64,000 bases of DNA. Source: Fortiea contorta PCC 7126. Its GTDB lineage: Bacteria > Cyanobacteriota > Cyanobacteriia > Cyanobacteriales > Nostocaceae. Shown one piece after another: positions 26,010 through 35,573 of this stretch; the first letter of the stretch is position 1, and the number at the start of each line of letters is the position of its first letter. Both the position numbers and the translations under genes were made by a program. The notes beneath the pieces were generated by a model that searched no databases, was not told the origin of the DNA, and saw only the letters and a program-made list of their open reading frames with translations. The stretch lies in assembly GCF_000332295.1 (NCBI RefSeq), contig NZ_KB235930.1:4367895-4431894 (forward strand), written 5' to 3'.

Positions 26010-26876
26010 CTACACTCTATGCTCAATGTTTTGTAAATGCGCTTCTAACCAAGCTGCTAAATCAGTTAACACCTCTTGGTAATTGAGGTCATTCTGCAAT
26101 TCATGATAAGCGCCTGGATACTCCACTCGTGTTTTATCTGTACCAGGAACCCGCTCGCAAAAAATATTACCACCTTCAGGTAAAGCTACTCTGTCCGCGC
26201 TACCATGAAGAATTAACAGCGGTAATTGCCAATCACAAGCGTGAGCATTAATCCACGCCACTGTAGCAAAAAACTCTGTAGCTAATCGCGCACTAGCTCG
26301 CGTATGTCGCCAAGGATCTTGAGCGTAAGCTGCTATAATTTTCTCATCCCGTGAACCAGCGCTCAGGTCAATCCCGGTATTCAATGTAAAACGCGGCCAA
26401 ATTTGGGAGAGCAAGTTCCCAATCAGTAACCTGATTTTGGACACACCTACCTTCCCTAAAGTTGGCGCCAAAGCAATCACACCTCGCAATTGAGATGCTG
26501 CTTGGGGACAGCGCAGCGCATATTCAAGCACAATCACCGAACCTAAACTGTGTCCTAAAAGAAAAATCGGACATCCTGGCTGCTGAGTTGTAATTAATTC
26601 TAAAAAAGCTTGCAAATCTCCTCGAAAATCAGCCCAAGCTTGAATGTGACCACGCTGTCCTGGCGATCGCCCATGACCGCGCAAGTCTAAACCATAAACA
26701 GCATACTGTTGAGGTAGCAAATGTTCAACTACATTACTATATCTTCCGCTGTGCGCTCCTAGTCCATGTACAATAGTTAATATTCCCCTCACTTTACCTT
26801 GTGGATGCCAGCTTTGGTAATAGAGGTCAAGTCCTTCCACACCCTTAAATCTGCCTTCGTGGTAAATAATGCTCAC
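26010..26876 (-). CDS. Alpha/beta hydrolase, monoglyceride lipase-like
   Basis: A 288-residue protein of the lysophospholipase/monoglyceride lipase type (Hydrolase_4): LTIVHGLGAHSGRY is the oxyanion region, GLDLRGHGRSPGQRGH is characteristic, GHSLG carries the nucleophile Ser, HGSADRVALP carries the Asp, and the final AYHELQND the His. It has no signal peptide, so it is probably cytosolic or membrane-peripheral. It is a monocistronic gene, convergent with the aldo/keto reductase. Confidence 0.87.
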   Translation of the reverse strand: MSIIYHEGRFKGVEGLDLYYQSWHPQGKVRGILTIVHGLGAHSGRYSNVVEHLLPQQYAVYGLDLRGHGRSPGQRGHIQAWADFRGDLQAFLELITTQQPGCPIFLLGHSLGSVIVLEYALRCPQAASQLRGVIALAPTLGKVGVSKIRLLIGNLLSQIWPRFTLNTGIDLSAGSRDEKIIAAYAQDPWRHTRASARLATEFFATVAWINAHACDWQLPLLILHGSADRVALPEGGNIFCERVPGTDKTRVEYPGAYHELQNDLNYQEVLTDLAAWLEAHLQNIEHRV

Positions 26877-26937
26877 TTGTGTACGTTTTCTCAGTCAGCT
26901 AGTAGCTTATCAACGTACATTGTAGAGATAAAGTTAC

Positions 26938-27231
26938 TCAAGTTAAAAAGTTTGTCACTTTAAAATTTGATGTCCCCTCCCAACAGTGATTTAAACAAGC
27001 ATTAATCCTCGCATCAGGAACATCAGCGGCTTCACTAGATGCATTAAATTGTACCGCTGTCACAATATATTCAAAAATAATTACAAACTGCTTGGTTGGT
27101 GACATTCTTTCCACCACAATTGTTTCACCCACTCTAGGGATTTGGGGTAAATCCACGACAAAATTTTCCATTTTTGGCTTGTCTAGTGGATTTTTAAAAC
27201 TAAAATATTTACAGTAAACAATAACTTTCAC
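26938..27231 (-). CDS. Hypothetical protein, 97 aa
   Basis: A soluble protein with no domain I recognise. It starts MKVIVYCKYFSFKNPLDK and contains ENFVVDLPQIPRVGETIVVE and a C-terminal NACLNHCWEGTSNFKV. It lies between two genes on the same strand with spacers of 60 and 145 bases. Codon use is normal. It could be a real lineage-specific gene. Confidence 0.5.
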   Translation of the reverse strand: MKVIVYCKYFSFKNPLDKPKMENFVVDLPQIPRVGETIVVERMSPTKQFVIIFEYIVTAVQFNASSEAADVPDARINACLNHCWEGTSNFKVTNFLT

Positions 27232-27376
27232 TAAAAAACCACCAAATAGCGCTCAACAGTTAAAAATTAGATCAATAATCCTGACAGAGATTTTTGCATG
27301 AAAAGGAGTTAGCAGATTTATCTGTGGAGCCAATCCAAAATCTAAAATTGGATGACTAGGATAGATATGCTTGAGC

Positions 27377-28963
27377 TTATTTACCTCGCCACAGTTGCTG
27401 TATCCATTGAAAAATCTTCACTAAAATCTCTTCTAGCCAAAGCATAGCACTATCTAGCAATTCTAGGACTTGCTCTAAGATGTGCTTGTCATATCCGATG
27501 TGTGTAGCTTTGATTTCTATCCAGTCTGGTTGATACTTCATTTGAGCAGTTGGGTGCTGCTTTTGAGCAATTTCTCCAGGATGATTCTCAGTTCCAGCTT
27601 GGGAAATTCGGGAGACAATTTCCTTAGCAGCGGTGACTTTTTGCGATATTTTTTGTTGAGATGTAAGATTGCGGGTTGATTTTTTCTCCTTAACTAATGC
27701 AGATTTTGATTGATAATTCCCAGTCAAATTTTTGGGAAGAGCAACAACTGCTGAGGAACTAGAAACCAAAGCAGGATTTTTCCTTTCTTGCGGTGCGGTT
27801 GGTTTGGGTGTCGGTGTTTTGGTGTCTCCAAACAAATCACCCCAAGTTAACCAGGGGTCTAAATTTTCTTCATGTAATTGACGACTTTTAAGTAATCGCT
27901 TATTCTCGATTTTTGTGTGCGTATTTGCAGATGGCAAATTTTGATTATTTTTCACACCAAAAAAGTAATTCAGCGCTGCGGCTATTAATGCTTGAATATT
28001 CAAGGGATGAGTTTCTAACCCATCAGCACTTACTGCAATTTGTCCTCTAGCGATTAACTGTTCTCTCCCATAAAGAAATATACTAAGTTGTGTATGAGCA
28101 ACTTGGATCATTTCCTGGCTGTGTTGCTGCACAGGTACTAAAGCATTTGACTCAAGTTTCGCTATGACTGCATCTAGGAATGGGAGGATTTTGTGAGATT
28201 TGGTTTCTCCCGTTACCATTCCTGGAGGCAAAGCAGGTATATTTGGGGAATTACTACCAGTTAACTTCGCTAACAAGCGGTGAATTTCTGGTAAGGATGC
28301 TGCGGCTTGTTTAGTTTCCACCTGACGCCAAGCACGCCAATAGTTAGCGATCGCTGTAATAATTTTTTCGGCTAAAGTTTCTTGCTGTTGGGGTGTTAAA
28401 ATATCTAAAATTGCATTATCTGTAGTGACAAGTACTAAATGGCGGTTTACCAAGCTGGTAGCGATTCCTTGTACTACCAGATGATTTATTTGTAGAGATG
28501 TTTCTGAAGGTGATGTGTTCAGACTCCCGCTAGATTTGTCAGCAACCGTTAACAATGGGGATGGATGAGACTTAACGATAGAGGGACGACCAGAAAATTT
28601 TTGCCACAAAGACTGGAAAAAACCCCAAGGTGAGAAAGGCGGTGATGTTGTCGCGGGTGGACTAGCAGATGGTAAATTTTTGATAGCTTCTAGCACTTGC
28701 TGAATCGGGGTATCAGCAGCTGGGGTAGTTTCCGGTTCTAACTGTAGTCTAGATTGTGGTTCGGCAATTTGCGGCTGTTGCGTAGTCGATTGGGTTGACT
28801 GCAGCAGCAGGTAAACAGGGTAAAGTAGTACTTCAATACCCCATTTAGTCGCCACTTGTACATGACGGAAGGTATGTTCCCACTGTTGTGTCAACCGCCG
28901 AGATTGCTGGTGGACAAAGTTAAATAGCTTGCTTTGATAACGACCAGAAGCACCAGAAGACAT
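27377..28963 (-). CDS. Hypothetical protein, 528 aa
   Basis: I do not recognise a catalytic domain. The N-terminus is basic with a moderately hydrophobic stretch (WGIEVLLYPVYLLLQS, about 40-55). Residues 60-150 are Pro/Ser/Thr-rich, a central region (about 160-360) looks folded (HLVVQGIATSLVNRHLVLVT; ALIAAALNYFFG), then a Lys-rich linker and a C-terminal amphipathic helix rich in Leu and Trp (about 490-525). The layout suggests a membrane-associated scaffold. It is divergent from the alpha-mannosidase gene, with 107 bases between them. Confidence 0.6.
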   Translation of the reverse strand: MSSGASGRYQSKLFNFVHQQSRRLTQQWEHTFRHVQVATKWGIEVLLYPVYLLLQSTQSTTQQPQIAEPQSRLQLEPETTPAADTPIQQVLEAIKNLPSASPPATTSPPFSPWGFFQSLWQKFSGRPSIVKSHPSPLLTVADKSSGSLNTSPSETSLQINHLVVQGIATSLVNRHLVLVTTDNAILDILTPQQQETLAEKIITAIANYWRAWRQVETKQAAASLPEIHRLLAKLTGSNSPNIPALPPGMVTGETKSHKILPFLDAVIAKLESNALVPVQQHSQEMIQVAHTQLSIFLYGREQLIARGQIAVSADGLETHPLNIQALIAAALNYFFGVKNNQNLPSANTHTKIENKRLLKSRQLHEENLDPWLTWGDLFGDTKTPTPKPTAPQERKNPALVSSSSAVVALPKNLTGNYQSKSALVKEKKSTRNLTSQQKISQKVTAAKEIVSRISQAGTENHPGEIAQKQHPTAQMKYQPDWIEIKATHIGYDKHILEQVLELLDSAMLWLEEILVKIFQWIQQLWRGK

Positions 28964-29070
28964 TGTAGTAATTTTTTTAGTTAGAACTTGAGTTTAGTCG
29001 CGAGACTCCCGCCTAATCATTAAAAAGACAAACTGTAAATTATCGTTAGTGCAATGATTTTAGCGAAAAT

Positions 29071-32000
29071 ATGACCTCTTCTGTATCTCTATCTGATCAT
29101 AAATTGATCTCAGCAGCGATCGCCCAACTGCGCTCCCATACTCAAGTGAATATTCACTCAAGCTGGCTATATCAAGAAGGTGACAGAAATATTGCTGAAA
29201 TTATGGCAGCAAATTTGTCTCAATGGACACCTGTTAAATTAAACGCCAAAGAGCATATTGACTGGAAACAGGGAAAAACCCCGCTATGGCTGGTGCAAAA
29301 AATAGTAGTACCGCAAGACTTATACGGTTATCCCTTAGATGGTTTGTGTTTAAGACTACCTTTATTGTGGTGGGCTGATCAAGCCGAGATTTATGTGAAT
29401 GGGGAATTAGTGCTAGAGGGAGATTTGTTTGATTGTTCACCTAGAGTGCTTTTGAGTCCCAAAGTTGCACCAGGACAAGAATTTATGGTAGCTTTGCGAC
29501 TGGTGAGTCCGGGACACGATCGCGGTGCGTTAGTGCGATCGCTTTTAGTTTACGAATCTACCAATTATAATTTTCCTGATCCAGGTTTTGTCGCTGATGA
29601 GTTGGCGGTGCTGCAGTTGTTCGCCGAAAAATTAGCGCCACACAAGTTAGCTATACTAGCAGAGCAAGTCACCCACTTCATCAGTCGTCTCGAAGCATCC
29701 CCAAATAAAACACAACAAGATTGGGAAAATCTCCTCTCCACACTGCGTCACCACCTCCAAGAATTAAATCTGGATTTGCCTGCATCTGCGTCTAAAATTT
29801 ATCTGTTAGGCCATGCTCATTTAGATTTAGCATGGTTATGGCGGGTGAGTGAAACTTGGAACGCAGCCCAAAGCACTTTTGCATCAGTACTCAAACTACA
29901 GCAAGATTTTCCTGAATTAATTTTTTGTCATTCCACCCCAGCGCTGTATGCTTGGATAGAAGAACATCGCCCCGATTTGTTTGCAGCTATTCAACAAGCG
30001 GTAGCTGCTGGACGTTGGGAAGTTGTCGGTGGTTTTTGGGTGGAACCAGAACTTAACTTGATAGCTGGAGAATCAATCGCTCGTCAGCTATTGTACGGTC
30101 AACGGTACACCCAAGACAAGTTTGGCAAGGTGGCGACAGTAGTTTGGGTACCAGACTCTTTTGGTTTTTGTGCAACTTTACCGCAGTTTTTTGTGAATGC
30201 GGGTGTAGAGTTTTTCGTCACCCAAAAGTTGCGGTGGAACGATACTACTAAATTTAATTATGATGCTTTTTGGTGGCGATCGCCTGACGGCAGTGAAATA
30301 TTTAGTTATATGTCTGCACTCATCGGTGAAGGTATTGATCCGGTGAAGATGGCAAACTACACTGCTGAATGGTACACCAAAACCAGTTTAGCAGATTCCC
30401 TCTGGCTTCCCGGTGTCGGCGACCACGGCGGCGGTCCCACTCGTGATATGTTAGAGATTGCCCGGCGCTGGCAAAATTCACCCTTATTCCCTGACTTAGA
30501 ATTCACCACCGCCGAAAATTACTTACAGCAAGTCAAACAAAACCTGTCTTCATCTCCCCACTTCCCCACCTGGGAAGACGAACTTTATTTAGAATTCCAT
30601 CGCGGTTGTTATACCACCCACGCAGATCAAAAACGCTGGAATCGACAGTGTGAAAATTTATTGTATCAAGCTGAGTTGTTCGCTACTTTAGCATCTCTAC
30701 GTTGTGGAGCGAAATATCCCCAAGTAGAAATAGAACAAGCTTGGAAGCAAGTATTATTTCAACAATTCCACGATATTTTACCTGGCTCATCAATTACCCA
30801 AGTTTACCAGGATGCACTGCCAGAATGGCAACAAGTAGAAACAGTGGGAACGAAGATATTACAAGAATCATTATTAGCGATCGCATCCCACGCCATCTTA
30901 CCACCACCGCCCCACCCACAAGCTCAAGCAATATTTATTTTTAATGCTCTCAACTGGGAGCGATCGCAAGTGGTAGAATTGACTCTCCCAGATATTGCAC
31001 AAAGTGTTAACTGGGAAATTTGCGACTTTCAAGAAAATCAGATTCTTTCTCAAAGACATGAACAATCAATTTCGTTTTTAGCCAAAGATATACCAGCTTG
31101 CGGTTATCGGATTTTTTGGCTTTATCCTAGTCAACCTGCTTCTCACTCCAGTCAACCAACAACAGCAGAGTTCGTTTTAGAAAACCAGCATTTACAAGTT
31201 ACCGTTGATCCACTTACCGGCGATTTATCCAGCATCTTCGATAAAACCAACCAGCGCCAAATTCTCAAAAGTTCAGGTAATCAACTACAAGCTTTCCAAG
31301 ATCAGGGACAATATTGGGATGCATGGAATATTGACCCCAATTATGCCGAGCATCCTTTACCACCCGCCCAACTATCAACCATTTCTTATTTAGAACAGGG
31401 AGTTTTGCGAAGTTGCGTGCGCGTAGTCCGAACCATTGGACAATCGACATTTTCCCAAGATTATATCTTGGAAACAGACTCTGCTGTCCTCAAAATTAAA
31501 ACCACAGTTAATTGGCAAGAAAATCAGGTACTAGTAAAAGTAGCCTTCCCTCTCAACCTTACAGCAGATTTTGCCACTTACGAAATTCCCTGTGGTGCTA
31601 TTCGTCGCTCAACTCAACCCCAAACTCCCGCTCAAAAAGCCAAATGGGAAGTCCCCGCATTACGCTGGGCTGATTTAACTGGAGAAACAGATGAAGGTTT
31701 ATACGGCGTCAGCTTGTTGAATGATTGTAAATACGGCTACGACACTCAGCCAGATCAACTTCGTTTAACATTATTACGCAGTCCCAACTGGCCTGACCCA
31801 CAAGCTGATAGAGGTATTCATGAATTCACTTATGCTTTGTATCCCCATGCTGGTAGCTGGGAATCAGCTCACACAGTTAGACGCGGGTACGAATTAAACA
31901 TTCCTCTACAAGTGATATTATATCCCGTCACCGCTCACAATTCACAAACCACCGCCATTGACAAAACCAGTTTCCTTAATTTATCTGCAGACAATCTGAT

Positions 32001-32241
32001 CTTAATGGCACTCAAACTATCAGAAGACGATCCAAAACAACTGATTTTGCGGTGTTATGAATGTCATGGCGACACAGCGGAATTATCCTTGCACAGTGAT
32101 TTAGGATTAAGCGTGGGAGATGCCGTAGATTTGTTGGAGCGTCCCTATATCGAGCCGAAATTCTCATCTGAGCAACAAATCTTCACTATCCAGCCGGGAA
32201 AAATCACAACTCTTAAAATCATACCAAGCAAAAGTGACTAG
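29071..32241 (+). CDS. Alpha-mannosidase, glycoside hydrolase family 38
   Basis: A 1056-residue enzyme. An N-terminal beta-domain (1-235) precedes the catalytic domain with the zinc-binding GHAHLDLAWLWR near 247, FVPD-type nucleophile region WVPDSFGF near 361 and LPGVGDHGGGPT near 450. The long C-terminal beta-sandwich (600-1056) is normal for the family. There is no signal peptide, so it should be cytosolic and cleave terminal mannose, probably from storage or glycan turnover products. It is monocistronic. Confidence 0.92.
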   Translation: MTSSVSLSDHKLISAAIAQLRSHTQVNIHSSWLYQEGDRNIAEIMAANLSQWTPVKLNAKEHIDWKQGKTPLWLVQKIVVPQDLYGYPLDGLCLRLPLLWWADQAEIYVNGELVLEGDLFDCSPRVLLSPKVAPGQEFMVALRLVSPGHDRGALVRSLLVYESTNYNFPDPGFVADELAVLQLFAEKLAPHKLAILAEQVTHFISRLEASPNKTQQDWENLLSTLRHHLQELNLDLPASASKIYLLGHAHLDLAWLWRVSETWNAAQSTFASVLKLQQDFPELIFCHSTPALYAWIEEHRPDLFAAIQQAVAAGRWEVVGGFWVEPELNLIAGESIARQLLYGQRYTQDKFGKVATVVWVPDSFGFCATLPQFFVNAGVEFFVTQKLRWNDTTKFNYDAFWWRSPDGSEIFSYMSALIGEGIDPVKMANYTAEWYTKTSLADSLWLPGVGDHGGGPTRDMLEIARRWQNSPLFPDLEFTTAENYLQQVKQNLSSSPHFPTWEDELYLEFHRGCYTTHADQKRWNRQCENLLYQAELFATLASLRCGAKYPQVEIEQAWKQVLFQQFHDILPGSSITQVYQDALPEWQQVETVGTKILQESLLAIASHAILPPPPHPQAQAIFIFNALNWERSQVVELTLPDIAQSVNWEICDFQENQILSQRHEQSISFLAKDIPACGYRIFWLYPSQPASHSSQPTTAEFVLENQHLQVTVDPLTGDLSSIFDKTNQRQILKSSGNQLQAFQDQGQYWDAWNIDPNYAEHPLPPAQLSTISYLEQGVLRSCVRVVRTIGQSTFSQDYILETDSAVLKIKTTVNWQENQVLVKVAFPLNLTADFATYEIPCGAIRRSTQPQTPAQKAKWEVPALRWADLTGETDEGLYGVSLLNDCKYGYDTQPDQLRLTLLRSPNWPDPQADRGIHEFTYALYPHAGSWESAHTVRRGYELNIPLQVILYPVTAHNSQTTAIDKTSFLNLSADNLILMALKLSEDDPKQLILRCYECHGDTAELSLHSDLGLSVGDAVDLLERPYIEPKFSSEQQIFTIQPGKITTLKIIPSKSD

Positions 32242-32251
32242 TATAACAAAG

Positions 32252-32445
32252 CTGAAGTCTGAAATGAAGAAGCTTTTATGATAGGCTTTTGGGTAATTTG
32301 TCATGGCTACTTTATTTCCGCCGTGCTCTACTAGTTTAGTAGTTGACCATCAGACTTTTGCTTGGTGGGTAGTAACCACAGTTCAATCCCCATCTCGCTA
32401 TGAGTGGGGTAACTTCAGACTTCAGACTTCAGACTTTCAGACTTT
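32252..32445. repeat. Spacer with heptamer repeats
   Basis: Between the mannosidase and psbN, copies of the CTGAAGT heptamer occur at 32252-32265 and, inverted (CTTCAGA), in tandem at about 32408-32440. They belong to the same class as those at 2551 and 8596. Confidence 0.45.
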
Positions 32446-32577
32446 CTAATCTTCATGATCCTCAAAAGGATCTGCCAATTCCTTGCTGGGAGGGCCGAAA
32501 GAGATATAAATTCCCCACCCAGTAATGGCGATAACCACAACGCAGACAGAAATGCTAAGAACTATTGCGGGTTCCAT
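32446..32577 (-). CDS. psbN: PsbN, photosystem II assembly factor
   Basis: A 43-residue single-span protein, MEPAIVLSISVCVVVIAITGWG then GIYISFGPPSKELADPFEDHED, which matches the conserved PsbN sequence almost throughout. PsbN is needed for repair and assembly of the photosystem II reaction centre and is a thylakoid membrane protein. It lies on the strand opposite psbH, 85 bases away, the arrangement conserved from cyanobacteria to chloroplasts. Confidence 0.95.
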   Translation of the reverse strand: MEPAIVLSISVCVVVIAITGWGIYISFGPPSKELADPFEDHED

Positions 32578-32662
32578 AAGTAAGCGATAAATTATGAGTG
32601 CTATTCTTATAGAATATTACAGAAGATTAAAAAAAGCTTTGGCAAGTAATCTTAGGTGAACT

Positions 32663-32866
32663 ATGGCACAAAGGACTAGGTTGGGAGATATCCTCAAACC
32701 ATTAAACTCTGAGTATGGTAAGGTAGCTCCGGGTTGGGGTACGACGCCTGTAATGGCAGTTTTTATCCTGTTATTTTTCGTGTTTTTGCTGATTATTCTA
32801 CAACTCTATAACAAGACAATCCTAGTTCAGGATGTGCTTGTGGATTGGCGGAGTTTAGGCAATTAG
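32663..32866 (+). CDS. psbH: Photosystem II reaction-centre protein PsbH
   Basis: A 67-residue protein with a polar N-terminus ([29 protein letters not shown]), one membrane span (about 30-50) and a short C-terminus. The sequence is the standard cyanobacterial PsbH, lacking the phosphorylated N-terminal extension of plants. It stabilises the PSII core and the QB site. A terminator follows. Confidence 0.97.
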   Translation: MAQRTRLGDILKPLNSEYGKVAPGWGTTPVMAVFILLFFVFLLIILQLYNKTILVQDVLVDWRSLGN

Positions 32867-32900
32867 TTGATACAAAGCTATTACGCTTGTGTAATAAGCG

Positions 32901-32929
32901 AACCTGTGCCCGGCTCGTCCGGGTTTTTT
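32901..32929 (+). terminator. Intrinsic terminator of psbH
   Basis: CCCGG (32909-32913) and CCGGG (32919-32923) form the core, extended by AACC/GGTT at the edges, followed by TTTTTT. Confidence 0.7.
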
Positions 32930-33063
32930 CGTTTGTTATTTCTCATCATCCCCAATTCCCTGTGCTCATGCTGAAACTCGTGCAACTTAGGTTAAATATA
33001 TAGATGTAGCGAGTGCAAATTTCCGTTCCTAAATTCAACTTCTATATTTACCGGAGAACCCGC

Positions 33064-33336
33064 ATGAATATATTTGGTATCGGTTTACCAGAAATGGGTG
33101 TAATTTTTGTAGTGGCGTTGTTAATCTTTGGGCCGAAGAAGTTACCAGAAATTGGACGGAGTTTGGGTAAAACAATCCGTAGTTTTCAAGAAGCTTCTAA
33201 CGAGTTTCAAAGCGAGTTTAAACGGGAAGCTGAACAACTAGAACAAGCTGTGAAAACCACTGCTGAATTAGAACCTAAGCAAATTCAGTCAGCGACTCCT
33301 CAGCATGATACCGTAAATTCTTCCCCAAATAGCTAG
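33064..33336 (+). CDS. tatA: Twin-arginine translocase subunit TatA
   Basis: About 90 residues. The short N-terminal helix MNIFGIGLPEMGVIFVVALLIFGPKKLPEIGRSLGKTI carries the FGPKKLPE hinge diagnostic of TatA/TatE, followed by an amphipathic helix and a polar tail. The start at 33064 is chosen because the GGAG at 33053-33056 is correctly spaced and the family begins at this Met; upstream in-frame codons are unlike the family. TatA forms the pore for folded proteins. pth follows 33 bases later. Confidence 0.92.
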   Translation: MNIFGIGLPEMGVIFVVALLIFGPKKLPEIGRSLGKTIRSFQEASNEFQSEFKREAEQLEQAVKTTAELEPKQIQSATPQHDTVNSSPNS

Positions 33337-33369
33337 ATAAGTGCTGCATAGCGATCGCCCAAAGAGAAC

Positions 33370-34011
33370 ATGACAGCAGCTGTTAAACAACCAGCTTTGG
33401 TGATTCCCCAGCTAATTGTCGGGTTGGGGAACCCAGAACCTAAATATGATCAAACACGCCATAACATCGGTTTTGCTGCGGTGGATGCGCTTTCTCGTGC
33501 TTGGCAAATTCCCTTGGCGGAAAATCGCAAGTTTCAAGGGGAGTTTGGTGAAGGTGTGGCACCAATTGGTGGTAAAATTCGTTTATTGAAACCACTGACG
33601 TATATGAATCGCTCAGGTCAAGCGATGCAAGCGGTAACAAGCTGGTACAAGCTGCCGCCAGAGTCAGTACTAGTAATTTATGATGACATGGATTTGCCCA
33701 TAGGCAAAACTCGCTTGCGTTTATCTGGTTCCGCTGGGGGACATAATGGGATGAAAAGTGCGATCGCCCATTTAGGTAGCCAAGATTTCCCCCGTTTGCG
33801 AATCGGTATCGGCAAACCCAAGGGAGCAAGTAATGTAGATGACTCTACTACAGTTTCTCACGTTTTGGGGCGTTTTTCTACTGCAGAATCCCAGTTGATG
33901 TCTCTTGTGATTCAATTTGTGATTGAGTGTGTAGAACTCAGCCTCAAACAGGGAGTAGAAAAGGCGATGAATCGTTGTAATAGTCGCACGATTGATATTC
34001 CTGAAGCTTAA
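33370..34011 (+). CDS. pth: Peptidyl-tRNA hydrolase
   Basis: A 213-residue enzyme that recycles peptidyl-tRNA. VGLGNPEPKYDQTRHNIGF carries the catalytic His and conserved Asn; LKPLTYMNRSGQAM, VIYDDMDLPIGKTRLRLSGSAGGHNGMKS and FPRLRIGIGKP are all family blocks. The N-terminus is extended by about 10 residues relative to E. coli. It lies close behind tatA and may be co-transcribed with it. Confidence 0.95.
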   Translation: MTAAVKQPALVIPQLIVGLGNPEPKYDQTRHNIGFAAVDALSRAWQIPLAENRKFQGEFGEGVAPIGGKIRLLKPLTYMNRSGQAMQAVTSWYKLPPESVLVIYDDMDLPIGKTRLRLSGSAGGHNGMKSAIAHLGSQDFPRLRIGIGKPKGASNVDDSTTVSHVLGRFSTAESQLMSLVIQFVIECVELSLKQGVEKAMNRCNSRTIDIPEA

Positions 34012-34070
34012 CGCAAGTATCGATATTGGTTGATGGGCAGCAATTTTCGCTGCCTCCATCTAACCATGTT

Positions 34071-34139
34071 TATACCAATTCTCCTAAATTAGTCAACAGA
34101 TTGAAATCTGCTGTATTGACGAATGACGAATTGGTATTA
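34071..34139. repeat. MITE-like foldback element, about 70 bp
   Basis: The ends are TATACCAATTC and GAATTGGTATTAG, a perfect inverted repeat of 10 bp. The interior has no coding capacity. The termini match those of the element at 6792-6897. Confidence 0.5.
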
Positions 34140-34176
34140 GCCACTTGATACACCCCGTACATGGGGAAAAGATTTA

Positions 34177-34185
34177 GTCCACACC
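34177..34185. other. Target-site duplication, left copy
   Basis: GTCCACACC directly precedes the left end of the IS4-family element and is repeated exactly at 35457-35465 after its right end. Nine bases is the usual duplication for IS4/IS10-type insertion. Confidence 0.85.
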
Positions 34186-35456
34186 CTGAAGGGGAGACGA
34201 AATAAGCTACAATATAGATTCAATAAGCTTCATGGCTCTTAAACCTTGTTGATAATGCTTCCACTTATTACGATTAATTCTCATTAATTGTGTGACTAAA
34301 TCAATACAGCTATCCTTGAAATGTACCCATGTTTGACCATATAAGCCGATATAAAAACTACTGTGTCTCCGTTGAGAACGACTCCTTTCTTTAATCCGAG
34401 CTATATATTTTTGGATTCCTTTGCGTTTAATAAGTTGACCATTAATTGTTGCAGAGGTGTAAGCGATCGCTATCAACAAAACTAGAGAAATAAAACGTTC
34501 ACCTTGAACATTAGTGTTTTCTAAGTTATAGCCACCTGTTTTGAAATCTCTAAACATTTCTTCAATATCAAATCGCTTTTTGTAAGCAGCAATTGCTGAC
34601 TCTAGGGTGTCAAAATTTGTTAAAATAAACCATGCTTCTTTGGGTGCTACTCCGTTAATTTTACGTTGCCACTTACCAGCCACATTAAAACTGATAAAAC
34701 CCTGAGTCTTTGTTACCTTAACTCCCTTGATAAAAAAAGATACTCCAGGAGTTAATCCTAAACTGCTTAACTCCATAAACATATCTTGTTTAATTTCTAC
34801 AAATTCATTCTTTTTCAATCGCAAACAAAAATATACATCCTTGCTCTGAAGGTACTTTGCTAGTTTTACCGAGCAAAATTCTCTATCCCCCAACACACAG
34901 ATTTTATAATCTTTCAATATTGCTATAACTGGCGATAATATTTTCTGCTGTTCCGTGAGATTACTACTACCTAATTTGGGCAGCAAACTAAAATATATTG
35001 GTATGGCTCTTTTATCCCAAATCACGCTGACCATTAATAAGTTTATCCGACTCCAATTAGTCCTATCAATTGCTATATAAATAATTTTTTCATTCTGGAA
35101 GTAGTTTGCTATTAGTTCTTGAATAATTGGCAACCAAACTTTTTCAATTGTGAGATTTGGTAATGATAAAAATCTTTGTATTCTTTTTCTTCTGCTTTCA
35201 AATTTAATTCCCAAAGGTAGCGCATTCGCTAATTTTTCTAAAGTTACTTCTTTGATTGACTGCAACAGATGTATCAAAATTTTTAGCAACAGATATTCTG
35301 CTAAACTCAATTGACTTTTTAAGTGCTTTTGGTACAATATAGCTAACATTATCATTAAGTAGGTCTTATTGACAAAACTAGACCTACCTTTTTCTATCAC
35401 AAAACGCTACCCATCTTATACACCAAGCTTTTTAGGCTGTTTCGTCTCCCCTCCAG
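34186..35456 (-). mobile_element. Complete IS4-family insertion sequence, 1271 bp
   Basis: The element begins CTGAAGGGGAGACGAAA and ends with the inverse TTTCGTCTCCCCTCCAG, a 17-bp inverted repeat with one mismatch. It carries one transposase gene on the minus strand and is flanked by a 9-bp direct duplication (GTCCACACC). The inserted site lies between pth and rpsU in non-coding DNA, so no gene is broken. The intact frame and exact duplication suggest recent transposition. Confidence 0.88.
34207..35400 (-). CDS. IS4-family transposase
   Basis: A 397-residue DDE transposase. The catalytic Asp residues lie in YIAIDRTNW (about 107) and VLGDREF (about 170), and the Glu in YKKRFDIEEMFRDFK (about 278), which is the Y-x2-R-x3-E-x6-K signature of IS4. 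The basic N-terminal part probably binds the ends. No frameshift is seen, so it is likely active. Confidence 0.93.
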   Translation of the reverse strand: MIEKGRSSFVNKTYLMIMLAILYQKHLKSQLSLAEYLLLKILIHLLQSIKEVTLEKLANALPLGIKFESRRKRIQRFLSLPNLTIEKVWLPIIQELIANYFQNEKIIYIAIDRTNWSRINLLMVSVIWDKRAIPIYFSLLPKLGSSNLTEQQKILSPVIAILKDYKICVLGDREFCSVKLAKYLQSKDVYFCLRLKKNEFVEIKQDMFMELSSLGLTPGVSFFIKGVKVTKTQGFISFNVAGKWQRKINGVAPKEAWFILTNFDTLESAIAAYKKRFDIEEMFRDFKTGGYNLENTNVQGERFISLVLLIAIAYTSATINGQLIKRKGIQKYIARIKERSRSQRRHSSFYIGLYGQTWVHFKDSCIDLVTQLMRINRNKWKHYQQGLRAMKLIESIL

Positions 35457-35465
35457 GTCCACACC
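35457..35465. other. Target-site duplication, right copy
   Basis: GTCCACACC, the exact repeat of 34177-34185. Confidence 0.85.
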
Positions 35466-35573
35466 TCAATTAGAGACGTAGCATGTCTTGATTAATTATT
35501 TGTAAGAATGATGGCAATGTTTCAGTGCGCGTTTAAGACTCCCTAGAGAAACGACACCATTACCAGAATAGAT

